Shown here: positions 33,977-42,686 of the stretch, piece by piece
Layout of the letters: each line of letters begins with the position of its first letter
Position numbering within the stretch: the first letter of the stretch is position 1
Assembly: GCA_937872475.1 (NCBI GenBank)
Contig: CALMSY010000017.1
Coordinates: 62,001-126,000, forward strand
Source: 67-14 sp020438345
GTDB lineage: Bacteria > Actinomycetota > Thermoleophilia > Solirubrobacterales > 70-9
Direction of reading: 5' to 3'
DNA: 64,000 nucleotides
Notes under the pieces: generated by a model
What the model was told of the DNA's origin: nothing
The model's database searches: none
What the model saw: only the letters and a program-made list of their open reading frames with translations
Program-made: the position numbers and the translations under genes

Positions 33977-35350
33977 TTGAGCATTCATGAATTTGATGTG
34001 GTCGTGGTCGGCGCCGGGCCGGCCGGTGAAGCATTTGCCGGCTATGCGGCCGAAGCGGGGCTCAGGGTCGCGCTGGTTGAACAACACCTGGTCGCCGGTG
34101 AATGTTCCTACTACGCCTGCATGCCTTCCAAGGCATTGCTGCGGCCTGCCGAGGTGCTTGATGAGGCTAGTCGGATGCAGGGTGTGAAACAGGCCATTCA
34201 GGGAGGACTGGACCCCAGGGCGGTTCTTGCCCGCCGGGATGAGGTCATCCACAACCTTGATGATTCCTCCCAGCTCGACTGGCTGAAGGAACGGGGGATC
34301 GAGCTTTTCCGCGGCACCGGCGTGATCTGCGGTGAACGCGAAGTAAGGGTCGAGAGCGAAGTGCTGGTCGCCGTTCGGGCAGTCGCGATAGCAAGCGGTT
34401 CTTCAGCTGCGATACCTCCTGTTCCGGGGCTGGCCGAGGCTCCGATCTGGAACAACCGCCAGGGAACGACCGCCGGGGAAGTACCTGAATCTCTGATCAT
34501 CCTGGGCGGGGGTCCGGTCGGCTGTGAACTGGCACAGGCCTGGTCGAGCCTCGGGTCCGAGGTAACGCTGTTTGAACCTGAGGATCGGGTGCTGATGCAC
34601 GAAGAGCCTTTTGCCGGAGAACAGGTCGACGTCGCGCTGCGGGAGAAGCACGGCGTGAACCTGATCACCGGCAGGAGTGTCGAGTCAGTCGGGACAACCG
34701 CGACAGGCATCATCGCTACCGCCGGAGGCGATGAATACGAAGCGGCCGAACTGATGGTGGCCACCGGCCGCCGACCCCGCACGGATGGAATCGGGCTGGA
34801 GTCGATCGAAGTCGACGGTAGCGCTCCCCTTGAAACGGACGATGACTACCGGGTCAGGGGTCACGACTGGCTGTTTGCCGTGGGCGATGTCAACGGCAGG
34901 GCCCTGCTGACCCACTTGGGCAAGTACCAGGCATGGATCGCCGTTCAGGCCCTCCTCGGTCACGAGCCCACAAACCGGGCCGAACAAATCGGCTCAGCCA
35001 GGGTGACTTTCACCAATCCACAGGTCGCGGCCGTTGGCAAGACGTTGGCCACGGCCAAAGCAGCGGGTCTTGATGCTGTGGCGGTCGATGTGAGTTCCGA
35101 CTCCACGCCAGGCGCCTCCTTCACCGGCAAGGGAGTTGAAGGAACCTGCCGGCTGGTGGTGGACCGTTTGAGTGGACTTATCGTCGGGGCGACCTTCACC
35201 GGATTTGAAGTGGCCGAGTGGATCCATGCCGCGACGATCGCGATTGTCGGCAAGGTTCCGATGGATGAGCTCAGGCACGCGGTCGCGCCGTTCCCCACGC
35301 GAAGCGAAATATGGCTGCGGCTGTCGGAGAGGTGGGAAGCTCGGGAGTAG
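33977..35350 (+). CDS. FAD-dependent pyridine nucleotide-disulfide oxidoreductase
   Basis: A 457-residue flavoprotein of the lipoamide dehydrogenase / mercuric reductase family. I choose TTG at 33977 because AGGAGG lies 4 nt upstream and the FAD-binding motif VVVVGAGPAGEAFAGYAA follows within 7 residues. The redox pair is CSYYAC in AGECSYYACMPSKALLRP, the actinobacterial variant of GGTCxNxGCxPSK. The NAD(P)H-binding motif is LIILGGGPVGCELAQAWSSLG and the C-terminal FAD contact is WLFAVGDVNG. The C-terminal dimer domain ends with HAVAPFPTRSE, supplying the His-Glu pair. Substrate is unknown; no lipoyl-dependent complex is encoded nearby. Confidence 0.9.
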   Translation: MSIHEFDVVVVGAGPAGEAFAGYAAEAGLRVALVEQHLVAGECSYYACMPSKALLRPAEVLDEASRMQGVKQAIQGGLDPRAVLARRDEVIHNLDDSSQLDWLKERGIELFRGTGVICGEREVRVESEVLVAVRAVAIASGSSAAIPPVPGLAEAPIWNNRQGTTAGEVPESLIILGGGPVGCELAQAWSSLGSEVTLFEPEDRVLMHEEPFAGEQVDVALREKHGVNLITGRSVESVGTTATGIIATAGGDEYEAAELMVATGRRPRTDGIGLESIEVDGSAPLETDDDYRVRGHDWLFAVGDVNGRALLTHLGKYQAWIAVQALLGHEPTNRAEQIGSARVTFTNPQVAAVGKTLATAKAAGLDAVAVDVSSDSTPGASFTGKGVEGTCRLVVDRLSGLIVGATFTGFEVAEWIHAATIAIVGKVPMDELRHAVAPFPTRSEIWLRLSERWEARE

Positions 35351-35360
35351 AGTGGCATCC

Positions 35361-35960
35361 ATGCGAATACTTGCTTTCAGCGACCTGCATTGTGACCTGG
35401 ACCGGGCCGAGGCACTGGTTGAGATGTCGAAGCAGGCAGATCTGGTGATTGGGGCGGGTGACTTCGCTTCAATCCACGAAGGACTTTCGGAAACGATCAA
35501 CGTTCTGAGCGGCATCGAAACACCGGCTTTGCTTGTCCCGGGCAACAACGAAACGCTTGATGCGCTCAGAGAAGCAGCATCCGGGTGGGATTCCGCCATG
35601 GTCCTTCATGGTGAATCAACGGAGATCGACGGGAAGACCTTTTTTGGTCTCGGCGGGGGCATACCAGTAACCCCCTGGGGTTGGAGCTTTGACGTCGAAG
35701 AGGCCGAAGCAGAAGCAATGCTGGCCGGACTCCCGCAACAGGCAGTGCTGGTGGTCCATTCCCCTCCCAAGGGTCACTGCGACGAAGCCGGGGACGGAAT
35801 GAGCCTGGGTAGCCGCGCGATTCTTGCCGCTATCGAGGAGAAGCAGCCGGTCCTGGCCGTCTGCGGTCACATCCACGAATCATGGGGCAGGACTTCCCGC
35901 GTCGGGGAAACCGAAATCGTCAACCTCGGACCGACCGGAACCTACTTCGAACTGGACTAG
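35361..35960 (+). CDS. Calcineurin-like metallophosphoesterase
   Basis: A 199-residue single-domain metallophosphoesterase. Metal-binding motifs are in order: FSDLHCDLDRA (D-x-H), IGAGDFASI (GD), VPGNNET (GN-N in place of GNHE), VVHSPPKGHCD (H-x-P) and VCGHIHESWG (GHxH). Such small enzymes hydrolyse phosphodiesters or phosphomonoesters. The substrate is unknown. The ATG is 10 nt after the oxidoreductase stop, so the two are probably co-transcribed. Confidence 0.88.
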   Translation: MRILAFSDLHCDLDRAEALVEMSKQADLVIGAGDFASIHEGLSETINVLSGIETPALLVPGNNETLDALREAASGWDSAMVLHGESTEIDGKTFFGLGGGIPVTPWGWSFDVEEAEAEAMLAGLPQQAVLVVHSPPKGHCDEAGDGMSLGSRAILAAIEEKQPVLAVCGHIHESWGRTSRVGETEIVNLGPTGTYFELD

Positions 35961-35971
35961 CTCGCCCTGAG

Positions 35972-36012
35972 TCCGTCCAGGCCACAGGAACTGAATCCGT
36001 CCAGGCCACAGG
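35972..36012. repeat. Short direct repeat, 17 bp x 2
   Basis: TCCGTCCAGGCCACAGG occurs at 35972-35988 and again at 35996-36012, a 24-bp period, in the gap between the metallophosphoesterase and the converging HhH protein gene. It looks like a local duplication. No function is evident. Confidence 0.8.
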
Positions 36013-36078
36013 TTGCTTCGACCGGAGGGCAAACTTCATCCGGGGCCGGGCGGAATCGGTTGGGTCCCGCCCGACGCT

Positions 36079-38187
36079 CTATGTCGAGAGCCTGCCCCTG
36101 AGGCTCTCGATCAGGTCAGCCGGAAACCCGGGGACCTTCTCCAGGTCATCCACCGAGCCATAGCCGCCGAAGCGTTCGCGATACGCAAGGATCCGCGTCG
36201 CCTGGGTTACTGACATTCCGGCTTCACGAAGCTCCTCGAAGGTGGCGCTGTTCAAATTCAGGGCGTCGGAATCGGCAGAGCCCGCCGGTGTGGTTCCTGC
36301 CGGTGTCCCCCCGAAAAGACCCTTTCGTTCGGGCGCCACGGGCTCGGTCGATTCGACAACATCGGCAGGCTGGGCTTCCTCAGCCGGGGTCGCCGACGGT
36401 GTTGGGGCACCGGTCGGCAGTACTTCCGGCGGGGCTTCCTGCGCGTAAGGCTTTGGTACCAGCGGAGTCACGTTGAGTTCAGTCCTGCCCAGCGCCTCGG
36501 CCGCAGCCTTCTCGGCCGATTCAGCCCTGGCTTCTGCCTCGCGGGCACGCTGTTCTGCCCGGTCAATACCGCTGACCACATCGTTGAGTCGCTTCTCGCG
36601 ATCTGACTCCTCGATCTTCAGCTGGGCGAGGCGCTCAGCGAAGGCAGCCCGCCGCTCTGCGTCTTCGGCCCGCTGCTCAACCATCCGGAGACGCTGCTCG
36701 GCGTCCCTCAATGCCCGGTCACGCTCCTCGGAATTCCTGGCCAGCTTGCGCTCAACCGCAGCTAGTCCGGGAGAAAGCTCGGCATCCGGGCCAAGCGGAG
36801 CCGGCTCACCGGTTGACGAAGGGGACTCCTGGGTAGCCTTGATCTCGGCGACCTTGGCCCGCAGCCGTTCGTCGTCAAACGAGGTTGGCGCGGGTTCCCC
36901 GGCCCCCGCCGGGGCGCCGGTGCCGGGCCGGGCGACCTCATCCGGGTCGGTGCCAAGGGCTGATTCAGCTGACATTCCGGGCTCGGGGGCGATCATCGGT
37001 TCCGGCAGGTCCTCCTGCGCGGCATCACCTGGGGACGAGCTGGCCGTATGGGCGCCCACGAGGCCGCCCGCCGCGCCGGCCGCGCCGGCCGCGAGGAAAG
37101 CACCAGCCGCGTTACCGACGGCGGCGTCAGGCCCCGGTGCTTCGAGCGATGGCTCGTGAAGGACACTGGTCTCAGGCTCCTGCGGGGCAGAAAACTCCGT
37201 TGTGGGCGGGGCCGTTTCGGTGAACACCGGGGCACCATAGGTCGAAGCAGGGGCTGGTTCAAAGGCTGTGTCGGGTCCAGGCGATGCTTCCGTCGCCGGG
37301 CCCGTCGCCGGCGGAGCCCCCTGAACCAGTGGGACCTCCTGAGTTGGCGGAGCCTTCTGAGTGAGCGGAACTCCCCCGGTGACGGGCTGAACAGCCGAAA
37401 CGCCTGCACCCGCAGCCGTCACCACACCGGCAGCCGGAGCAGTCTGGCTGGGTGACACGGGCGCGGGCACTGCTCCCCCACCCAAACGGGCAACCGCGGC
37501 GGCCGCCGTCTGCTGGTCCCGGGCACCCTGTTTCTCAGCTTCGACTGGATCCAGCGTCCCGGCTGCCACACCGGCTCCCGCGGCAACCGGTGCCGCTACC
37601 GGAGGCACGGTCGGCCCAGGGGCCGGGGCAGCCACCGGCCCACCGGCAGCACCCTGACGGGCCGCTTTGCGGTTGTCAATTCCTGCTTTGCGCCGCATGC
37701 GTTCTTCCTCACGCGAGCGCTGGATAGCCGCCCGCTTGCGCCGACGGAGCTCGGAAGCGCTGGGGACCTGGGCGGGTTCACCGGAGGCGCCGAGGCCGCC
37801 GGCCTGCCTCATCGATTTGTCGGACTTGGAAGCCTTCGGGACCTTCGCCCGGCGTGGCCGACCCCTCATGATCAGAATCCCGGCAATGATCGCTGCCAGG
37901 ACGATGATGCCGATGATGAACCACGGCGCGTTGTCAGTGACGAAATCGGAAGCCTTCTCGAAGGTGCTCTTCTCTTCGTCCGCACCCCCCGCTGCTTCCT
38001 GAAGCGCCTCGATCTGATCCTGGTCCAGGGTCAGAGGAGCGGTGTCGGTTGAAGTGTCGCTGCTCGTGTCAGTGACGATCGGAACCGTGTCTGCTGATGT
38101 GGGATCGTCTGCGGCCACCGCATATGCGGGGCCGACGGTAAAGGCCGCAAGAGCCAGCAGGCAGAGAAGGTTCCTTGTCTTCTTCAT
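36079..38187 (-). CDS. Membrane-anchored Pro/Ala-rich coiled-coil protein with C-terminal ComEA-type HhH domain
   Basis: A 702-residue protein. The ATG at 38187 gives a signal-like N-terminus (LLCLLALAAFTVGPAYAVAAD), an extracytoplasmic segment of about 60 residues, a membrane helix (WFIIGIIVLAAIIAGILIM), a very basic cytoplasmic stretch (RGRPRRAKVPKASKSDK), some 300 residues of Pro/Ala/Gly-rich low complexity, a coiled coil (ERDRALRDAEQRLRMVEQ onward), and a C-terminal helix-hairpin-helix module (LNLNSATFEELREAGMSVTQ, ILAYRERFGGYGSVDDL, KVPGFPADLIESL). ComEA-type HhH modules bind DNA, but here the module is on the cytoplasmic side if topology is as drawn. It lies 4 nt after smpB. Function unknown. 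Confidence 0.78.
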   Translation of the reverse strand: MKKTRNLLCLLALAAFTVGPAYAVAADDPTSADTVPIVTDTSSDTSTDTAPLTLDQDQIEALQEAAGGADEEKSTFEKASDFVTDNAPWFIIGIIVLAAIIAGILIMRGRPRRAKVPKASKSDKSMRQAGGLGASGEPAQVPSASELRRRKRAAIQRSREEERMRRKAGIDNRKAARQGAAGGPVAAPAPGPTVPPVAAPVAAGAGVAAGTLDPVEAEKQGARDQQTAAAAVARLGGGAVPAPVSPSQTAPAAGVVTAAGAGVSAVQPVTGGVPLTQKAPPTQEVPLVQGAPPATGPATEASPGPDTAFEPAPASTYGAPVFTETAPPTTEFSAPQEPETSVLHEPSLEAPGPDAAVGNAAGAFLAAGAAGAAGGLVGAHTASSSPGDAAQEDLPEPMIAPEPGMSAESALGTDPDEVARPGTGAPAGAGEPAPTSFDDERLRAKVAEIKATQESPSSTGEPAPLGPDAELSPGLAAVERKLARNSEERDRALRDAEQRLRMVEQRAEDAERRAAFAERLAQLKIEESDREKRLNDVVSGIDRAEQRAREAEARAESAEKAAAEALGRTELNVTPLVPKPYAQEAPPEVLPTGAPTPSATPAEEAQPADVVESTEPVAPERKGLFGGTPAGTTPAGSADSDALNLNSATFEELREAGMSVTQATRILAYRERFGGYGSVDDLEKVPGFPADLIESLRGRLST

Positions 38188-38191
38188 CAGG

Positions 38192-38683
38192 TCAGGAACG
38201 ATACCGCCCTTTGAATTCCCTTTCGATATCCCGCCGCACGTCGCGATCGGCAATCTCACGCCGACGGTCCTTTCCTTCCTTGTTCCGGGCCAGCCCAACC
38301 TCGACTTTTGCCTTTGAACCCTTGAAATAGATGCGGGTGGGCACCAGGGTCAAACCCTTCTGCTGGGTCGTTCCGATCAGCCTTTCTATCTCGGCCCGAT
38401 GCAACAGAAGTTTCCGCGGACGCTCCGGATCGTGGTTGTTGATCGTGGCCGGGGCGTAGTGAGGAATATGCAGGTTTCGCAACCAGACTTCCCCGTCATC
38501 GACAACCGCATACGCATCCCCCATCTGGGCGTTTCCCTCACGGAGAGCTTTTACCTCGGTCCCGAGCAGGACGATGCCGGCTTCGAATTTTTCGACGACT
38601 TCGAATTTCTGCCTTGCACGGCGATTGGTCGATACGTCTCCCGACGCCGGTGCCCGCTTCTTCTTTCCTTTGCCGGAGGCCAT
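38192..38683 (-). CDS. smpB: tmRNA-binding protein SmpB
   Basis: Binds tmRNA and carries it to stalled ribosomes. The 163-residue protein shows NRRARQKFEVVEKFEAGIVL, LLGTEVKALREGNAQMGDAYA, LHIPHYAPATINNHDPERPRKLLL and the basic C-terminal tail (GKDRRREIADRDVRRDIERE). I choose ATG 38683 (ASGKGKKKR follows). An ATG at 38695 would add four residues. It follows rnr by 85 nt, and its RNA partner ssrA lies 4.4 kb away on the same strand. The rnr-smpB pairing is widely conserved and reflects shared duties in non-stop mRNA disposal. Confidence 0.96.
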   Translation of the reverse strand: MASGKGKKKRAPASGDVSTNRRARQKFEVVEKFEAGIVLLGTEVKALREGNAQMGDAYAVVDDGEVWLRNLHIPHYAPATINNHDPERPRKLLLHRAEIERLIGTTQQKGLTLVPTRIYFKGSKAKVEVGLARNKEGKDRRREIADRDVRRDIEREFKGRYRS

Positions 38684-38768
38684 CCTGGCAATCATATTTT
38701 CTGGTGATAGCCGGGTCGCTCCTGCCCCCGGCTCTGCCCCCGCGGAACGCCGGCAGCGTCCCTTCGGC

Positions 38769-40502
38769 TCAATCGGCCGGGTCGAGGTCCACGCGACCTC
38801 TTGCAGCCTCGACCTTTTCAACCAGGACATCCAGAGCATCGCCCAGACTCACTTTTCGACCCGTTTTGCTTCCGACCAGTGAGGTCTCTTCCTCGTTCAG
38901 TTCGAATCTCTCACCGCGTATCCGCCTGGCCGGCACAAAGCCTTCGTAGACGTCGCCCAGCCTGCCACCGAAGCGCACGAATGCCCCGGCCCGGATCAGC
39001 CCGGAAACCTCTCCTTCGAATCGCTTTGTATACCCCTCCTCGAACAGTTCCCGTTCGAGCAGGAATGCGGCGCAGATGTCATCGCAGTCCCTTTCGAGGA
39101 TCATTGCTTCCCGCTCCCGGACAGAAGCATGGTCCGCAGCTTCTGCGGCCTCTGCGGTCGAAGGCGCCTCCTCGCCGCCGCCGACCGCCGAAAGCAGCGC
39201 CCGATGGGCAAGCAGGTCGGGGAAGCGTCGTATCGGCGAGGTGAAGTGACAGTAGGCCTCACTCCCCAGCCCGGCGTGTCCAAGGTTCTTCTCCGCATAT
39301 CGCGCTGGCTTCAATGACCTGAGAACGAGTCGGGCCCAGGCGTCGGCACCATGGCCTCTTCGCCGGGCTTCTTTCGCCACCGTCCGGGACGTCTCAACAG
39401 CGATCAGACCCGCAGTGGTGGGTCCCGTCCCGTCCGGCATCGGTGGCGCAGGCAGACCCAGCGAAGCCATCTGCGCGAGCATTCGCTCCACCCGTTCCGG
39501 GTCCGGCATCTCATGGACCCGGTACACCGAGGGTATGCCGCGAGCTACCGTCAACTCCGCGACCTGCTCGTTGGTCAGCACCATCAACTGCTCGATCAGC
39601 CGGTGGGCTTCGGTCTGCCGCTCCGCGACAGCGGCGGTGACGTTTCCTTCATCGTCGAAGACGAACGATGGTTCCTTCGAGCTGACCTCGAGGACCGAAC
39701 CTGCCCTCCGGTCGGCCAGGACCGCCGCGACTTGCCGGCTCAGGGAAATCTCTTCAGCAACAGCTTCCGGAGGGGCTTCACGTCCAGTGAAGATGCGGTC
39801 CAGCTGGTCATAGTCCAGTCGGTGATCGGAACAGATCCGGCTGCGGTAGAAAGCGGTCGACGTCACGTCACCGCTGGCTGAAAGGACCATTTCGGTGGTC
39901 ACTGCCAGCCGTTCTTCCCCCGGAGCAAGCGAGCAGACGCCGGAGCTGAGCTCATGCGGCAGCATCGGCTCGACCGAGGTCGGCACATAGGTGCTGTTCG
40001 CCCGCAGGAATGCCTCCTCCTCCAGGGGGCTGCCGGGCCTCACAAATGCCGAAACATCGGCGATGTGGATCCAGAGGCGGACCTCATCACCTTCGCGCCT
40101 GGCAGAAACCGCATCGTCGAAATCGCGTGCTGTTGCCGGGTCCACCGTGAAGGTCGGCAGACCGGTCAGATCCTGCCGGGGAAGATCCACCGGCGAGCGG
40201 GCCACAGACTCGGCTGTCTCCTCAATAGCCCGGGAGAAACCGCGGTGACCAAGCCTTTCCAGAGTCAGAGCTTCACTGACGTCGCGGGCGTTGTCGATCC
40301 GGCCGAGGTCGCGTATCAACCGGGACCGGCCCGGGCCGAATTCAACCCAGGCGATCTGACCCTCCCGGGTTCGGACCTTTCGTTCAAGTGCTGTCGCCTC
40401 GCCCCGATCGAAAAGCGGGCGGGCCGAAGTGAAACGGCCCTTGCGTTCCAGCAACGCGACTTTGCGAACTCCCCTGACCTGCTGCGAACGCCGTCCCGAC
40501 AT
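38769..40502 (-). CDS. rnr: Ribonuclease R/II family 3'-5' exoribonuclease
   Basis: Degrades RNA processively from the 3' end, including structured RNA and non-stop mRNAs. The 577-residue protein is short for RNase R: the cold-shock domains are reduced and the RNB domain starts near residue 100. Catalytic aspartates lie in TFTVDPATARDFDDAVSA, and the domain continues with LWIHIADVSAFVRPGS, SSGVCSLAPGEERLAVT and CHFTSPIRRFPDLLAHR. A C-terminal S1 domain follows (FEGEVSGLIRAGAFVRF). The start shares a base with the ctpA stop (TGATG). Naming it RNase R and not RNase II rests mainly on its neighbour smpB. Confidence 0.92.
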   Translation of the reverse strand: MSGRRSQQVRGVRKVALLERKGRFTSARPLFDRGEATALERKVRTREGQIAWVEFGPGRSRLIRDLGRIDNARDVSEALTLERLGHRGFSRAIEETAESVARSPVDLPRQDLTGLPTFTVDPATARDFDDAVSARREGDEVRLWIHIADVSAFVRPGSPLEEEAFLRANSTYVPTSVEPMLPHELSSGVCSLAPGEERLAVTTEMVLSASGDVTSTAFYRSRICSDHRLDYDQLDRIFTGREAPPEAVAEEISLSRQVAAVLADRRAGSVLEVSSKEPSFVFDDEGNVTAAVAERQTEAHRLIEQLMVLTNEQVAELTVARGIPSVYRVHEMPDPERVERMLAQMASLGLPAPPMPDGTGPTTAGLIAVETSRTVAKEARRRGHGADAWARLVLRSLKPARYAEKNLGHAGLGSEAYCHFTSPIRRFPDLLAHRALLSAVGGGEEAPSTAEAAEAADHASVREREAMILERDCDDICAAFLLERELFEEGYTKRFEGEVSGLIRAGAFVRFGGRLGDVYEGFVPARRIRGERFELNEEETSLVGSKTGRKVSLGDALDVLVEKVEAARGRVDLDPAD

Positions 40503-41737
40503 CAGCCCGCCGAGCCGGATGACTCGGGCGGTTCTGTCCGGCTTTCGGCAGCGACTTCTCCGGAGAGCACATCGAAAGCACGGTTCAGCTGGACGTCCCT
40601 GGTTGCCTTGTCGGGCAACGGTGCGTAGACATCCGGTTTCAAGCCCTTCCCGGCAAGTGAAACTCCGCTCGCGGTGAGGAATTCCCCGACTGTGAGATCA
40701 AGTGAACCCCCGTTTCCAAGCTCAAGCACCTGCTGGAAGACACCCTTGCCGAAGGTTCTCGTGCCGACCACGGGCGCCCCGAGATCCTCCTGGAGTGCTG
40801 CCGCGAGAATCTCTGCCGCCGAAGCGGTGTTGTTGTTTACGAGCACCACGATCGGCGGAGTTTCGATGTTGCCGCCGATCGCGCGATAGGTGGCATTCCC
40901 CTCTGTTCGCGACCGGGTTTCAACAATCACATTTCCCTTGTCGATGAAAATGCTGGAGGTGAAGATCGCTTCCGGGAGCAGGCCGCCTCCGTTCTCACGC
41001 AAATCGAGCACCACTCCTTCGGCCCCCTTGTCGATCACCCTCTCAACGGCACGTTTGAGGGCGCTTCCGGCTCCTTCGCTGAAAGTGGTGAGCTGCACGT
41101 ACCCGAGCTTCCGGCCGTTGACTTCACGAACCCGGTTCGCGGTAATCGGCACCCTGATCTCTTCCCGGGTCAGCTTCACTTCCCGGGCCTTGCCCTTGCC
41201 ATCCTTGCGAATACCGAGCGTGACATCGGTGCCTTCGGGCCCCTTGATCTTCGCGACGATCAAATCGACCTCCTCGCCACGAATCGATTCCCCGTCGACG
41301 GAGACGATCACGTCGCCCGCCTTGATTCCGGCCTGGGCGGCAGGAGAACGACGGAACACATAGCCCACTTCGAGTCCGTCCGAATCGTTGCGGCCGACCG
41401 TCATCCCGACTCCGCTGAAGCTGCCCTCAAGCGATTCGCTCAGTTGCTGATTCTGCTCGGGGGTGAAGTAGTGGGAGAAGCGGTCGTTGTATTCACGGCG
41501 CAGCCGACGGACCATCCCGGCGACCGAGGCATCCTGGACCTGCTCCGGGTCTGTCACCCGGAAGTAGCGGTCGCGAATCAGGTCCGCAGCCTGATCGGAG
41601 ACTGAAGGACTGGTGACTTCCCCGGCAACGAAAATCTCGCGCAGGGAATCAGGCAAACGGTCGGGATGTCCGCCAGCCCACATGCCGAGCAGCATGCCGG
41701 CGATTACTGCCCATACCGCGATCGTCGCAGTCTTCAA
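40502..41737 (-). CDS. ctpA: C-terminal processing peptidase, S41 family
   Basis: An exported PDZ-containing serine protease, 411 residues. One N-terminal helix (TIAVWAVIAGMLLGMWAGG) anchors or exports it. A PDZ domain covers about residues 105-200 (VGYVFRRSPAAQAGIKAGDVIVSVDG, seen in parts). The catalytic Ser-Lys dyad is in VLVNNNTASAAEILAAALQE and GTRTFGKGVFQ. GVVLDLRENGGGLL is the usual substrate-groove motif. CtpA/CtpB proteases trim envelope or signalling proteins and, in several bacteria, act on peptidoglycan enzymes. Its place after ftsEX is a conserved pairing. Confidence 0.94.
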   Translation of the reverse strand: MKTATIAVWAVIAGMLLGMWAGGHPDRLPDSLREIFVAGEVTSPSVSDQAADLIRDRYFRVTDPEQVQDASVAGMVRRLRREYNDRFSHYFTPEQNQQLSESLEGSFSGVGMTVGRNDSDGLEVGYVFRRSPAAQAGIKAGDVIVSVDGESIRGEEVDLIVAKIKGPEGTDVTLGIRKDGKGKAREVKLTREEIRVPITANRVREVNGRKLGYVQLTTFSEGAGSALKRAVERVIDKGAEGVVLDLRENGGGLLPEAIFTSSIFIDKGNVIVETRSRTEGNATYRAIGGNIETPPIVVLVNNNTASAAEILAAALQEDLGAPVVGTRTFGKGVFQQVLELGNGGSLDLTVGEFLTASGVSLAGKGLKPDVYAPLPDKATRDVQLNRAFDVLSGEVAAESRTEPPESSGSAG

Positions 41738-41777
41738 TTTGTATGCCGACCCGCCGTTGCCAGCGGGCCGGGCCCGC

Positions 41778-42686
41778 TCAGATCTTGAGGAAGCGCCGCA
41801 TGGTCAGTCCCGAGCCGATTGCCGAGACCAGGATCGCCGCGATGAACAGGCAGGCGACGAGAACCGCGAAGGACATCGAGTCCTGGGCGTTCATCAGTGC
41901 GAACTTGTCCGAGAGCGGGTCCACGACTGTGACCTTGCCGATCCACAACACCAGTATCGCAATCGCGCCACCAAGTACGCCGACCACGACACCTTCGATC
42001 ATGAATGGCCAGCGAATGAACCAGCGGGTCGCTCCAACCAGGCGCATGACCTCGATTTCACGCCTGCGGGTGTAGATCGAAAGCCGGATCGTGTTGCCGA
42101 TCAATAGCAGCGACGCTCCGATCAGGAGGACCGTGATCACCGTCAGGACCAGTTTCAGGGCACCGGTCACTTCCTGGATCGTGTCGGCTGTTTCCTGCCG
42201 GTCATCCACTTTTTCGATAATCGGGGAGATGTATTGGGGCTTGCCGTTACTGCCGACCGGCTGCATTGAAGAACGAATCGCGTTCAGGTTAACCGCATCA
42301 TCGGGTTTGATGATGAAGTTTGCCGGCAGGGGATTCCCGTTCAGTTCCTTGAGGACGTCGCGGTTCTCCTGGCCAAATTCCTGTTTGAACTCGGCCAGGG
42401 CATCAGCTTTGGTCAGATAGGTGACCGAGGCGACGTGAGGCAGACCTTCGATTTTCGTCTGAAGGGCCTGGGTTTCAGCCTTGGTCGCATCGTCGTAGAT
42501 GAAGGCCCGCAGCTCCAGCTGGCTCCGAACCTCATCACCCTTGCTCTGCGCAGTCTGGAAGATCGGAATCAGCACTCCGAGCAGGATCGCAGTGAGCACA
42601 GTCGTGACAACCGCAGCCGTGGTCGGAGCGACGTTTCGCTTGATCGCACGGAGCGCCTCGCCAGTGAAAAAGAAGATCTTGCCCAT
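41778..42686 (-). CDS. ftsX: Cell-division ABC-type permease FtsX
   Basis: Membrane partner of FtsE, 302 residues. It has a first helix near residue 25 (VTTVLTAILLGVLIPIF), a large extracytoplasmic domain of about 130 residues (VASVTYLTKADALAEFKQEFG), then three C-terminal helices. The conserved cytoplasmic segment IRLSIYTRRREIEVMRLVGATRWFIRWPF (seen in parts: SIYTRRREIEVMRLVGAT) is diagnostic. FtsEX transmits ATPase motion to peptidoglycan hydrolases outside. The start shares one base with the ftsE stop (TGATG). Confidence 0.95.
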   Translation of the reverse strand: MGKIFFFTGEALRAIKRNVAPTTAAVVTTVLTAILLGVLIPIFQTAQSKGDEVRSQLELRAFIYDDATKAETQALQTKIEGLPHVASVTYLTKADALAEFKQEFGQENRDVLKELNGNPLPANFIIKPDDAVNLNAIRSSMQPVGSNGKPQYISPIIEKVDDRQETADTIQEVTGALKLVLTVITVLLIGASLLLIGNTIRLSIYTRRREIEVMRLVGATRWFIRWPFMIEGVVVGVLGGAIAILVLWIGKVTVVDPLSDKFALMNAQDSMSFAVLVACLFIAAILVSAIGSGLTMRRFLKI

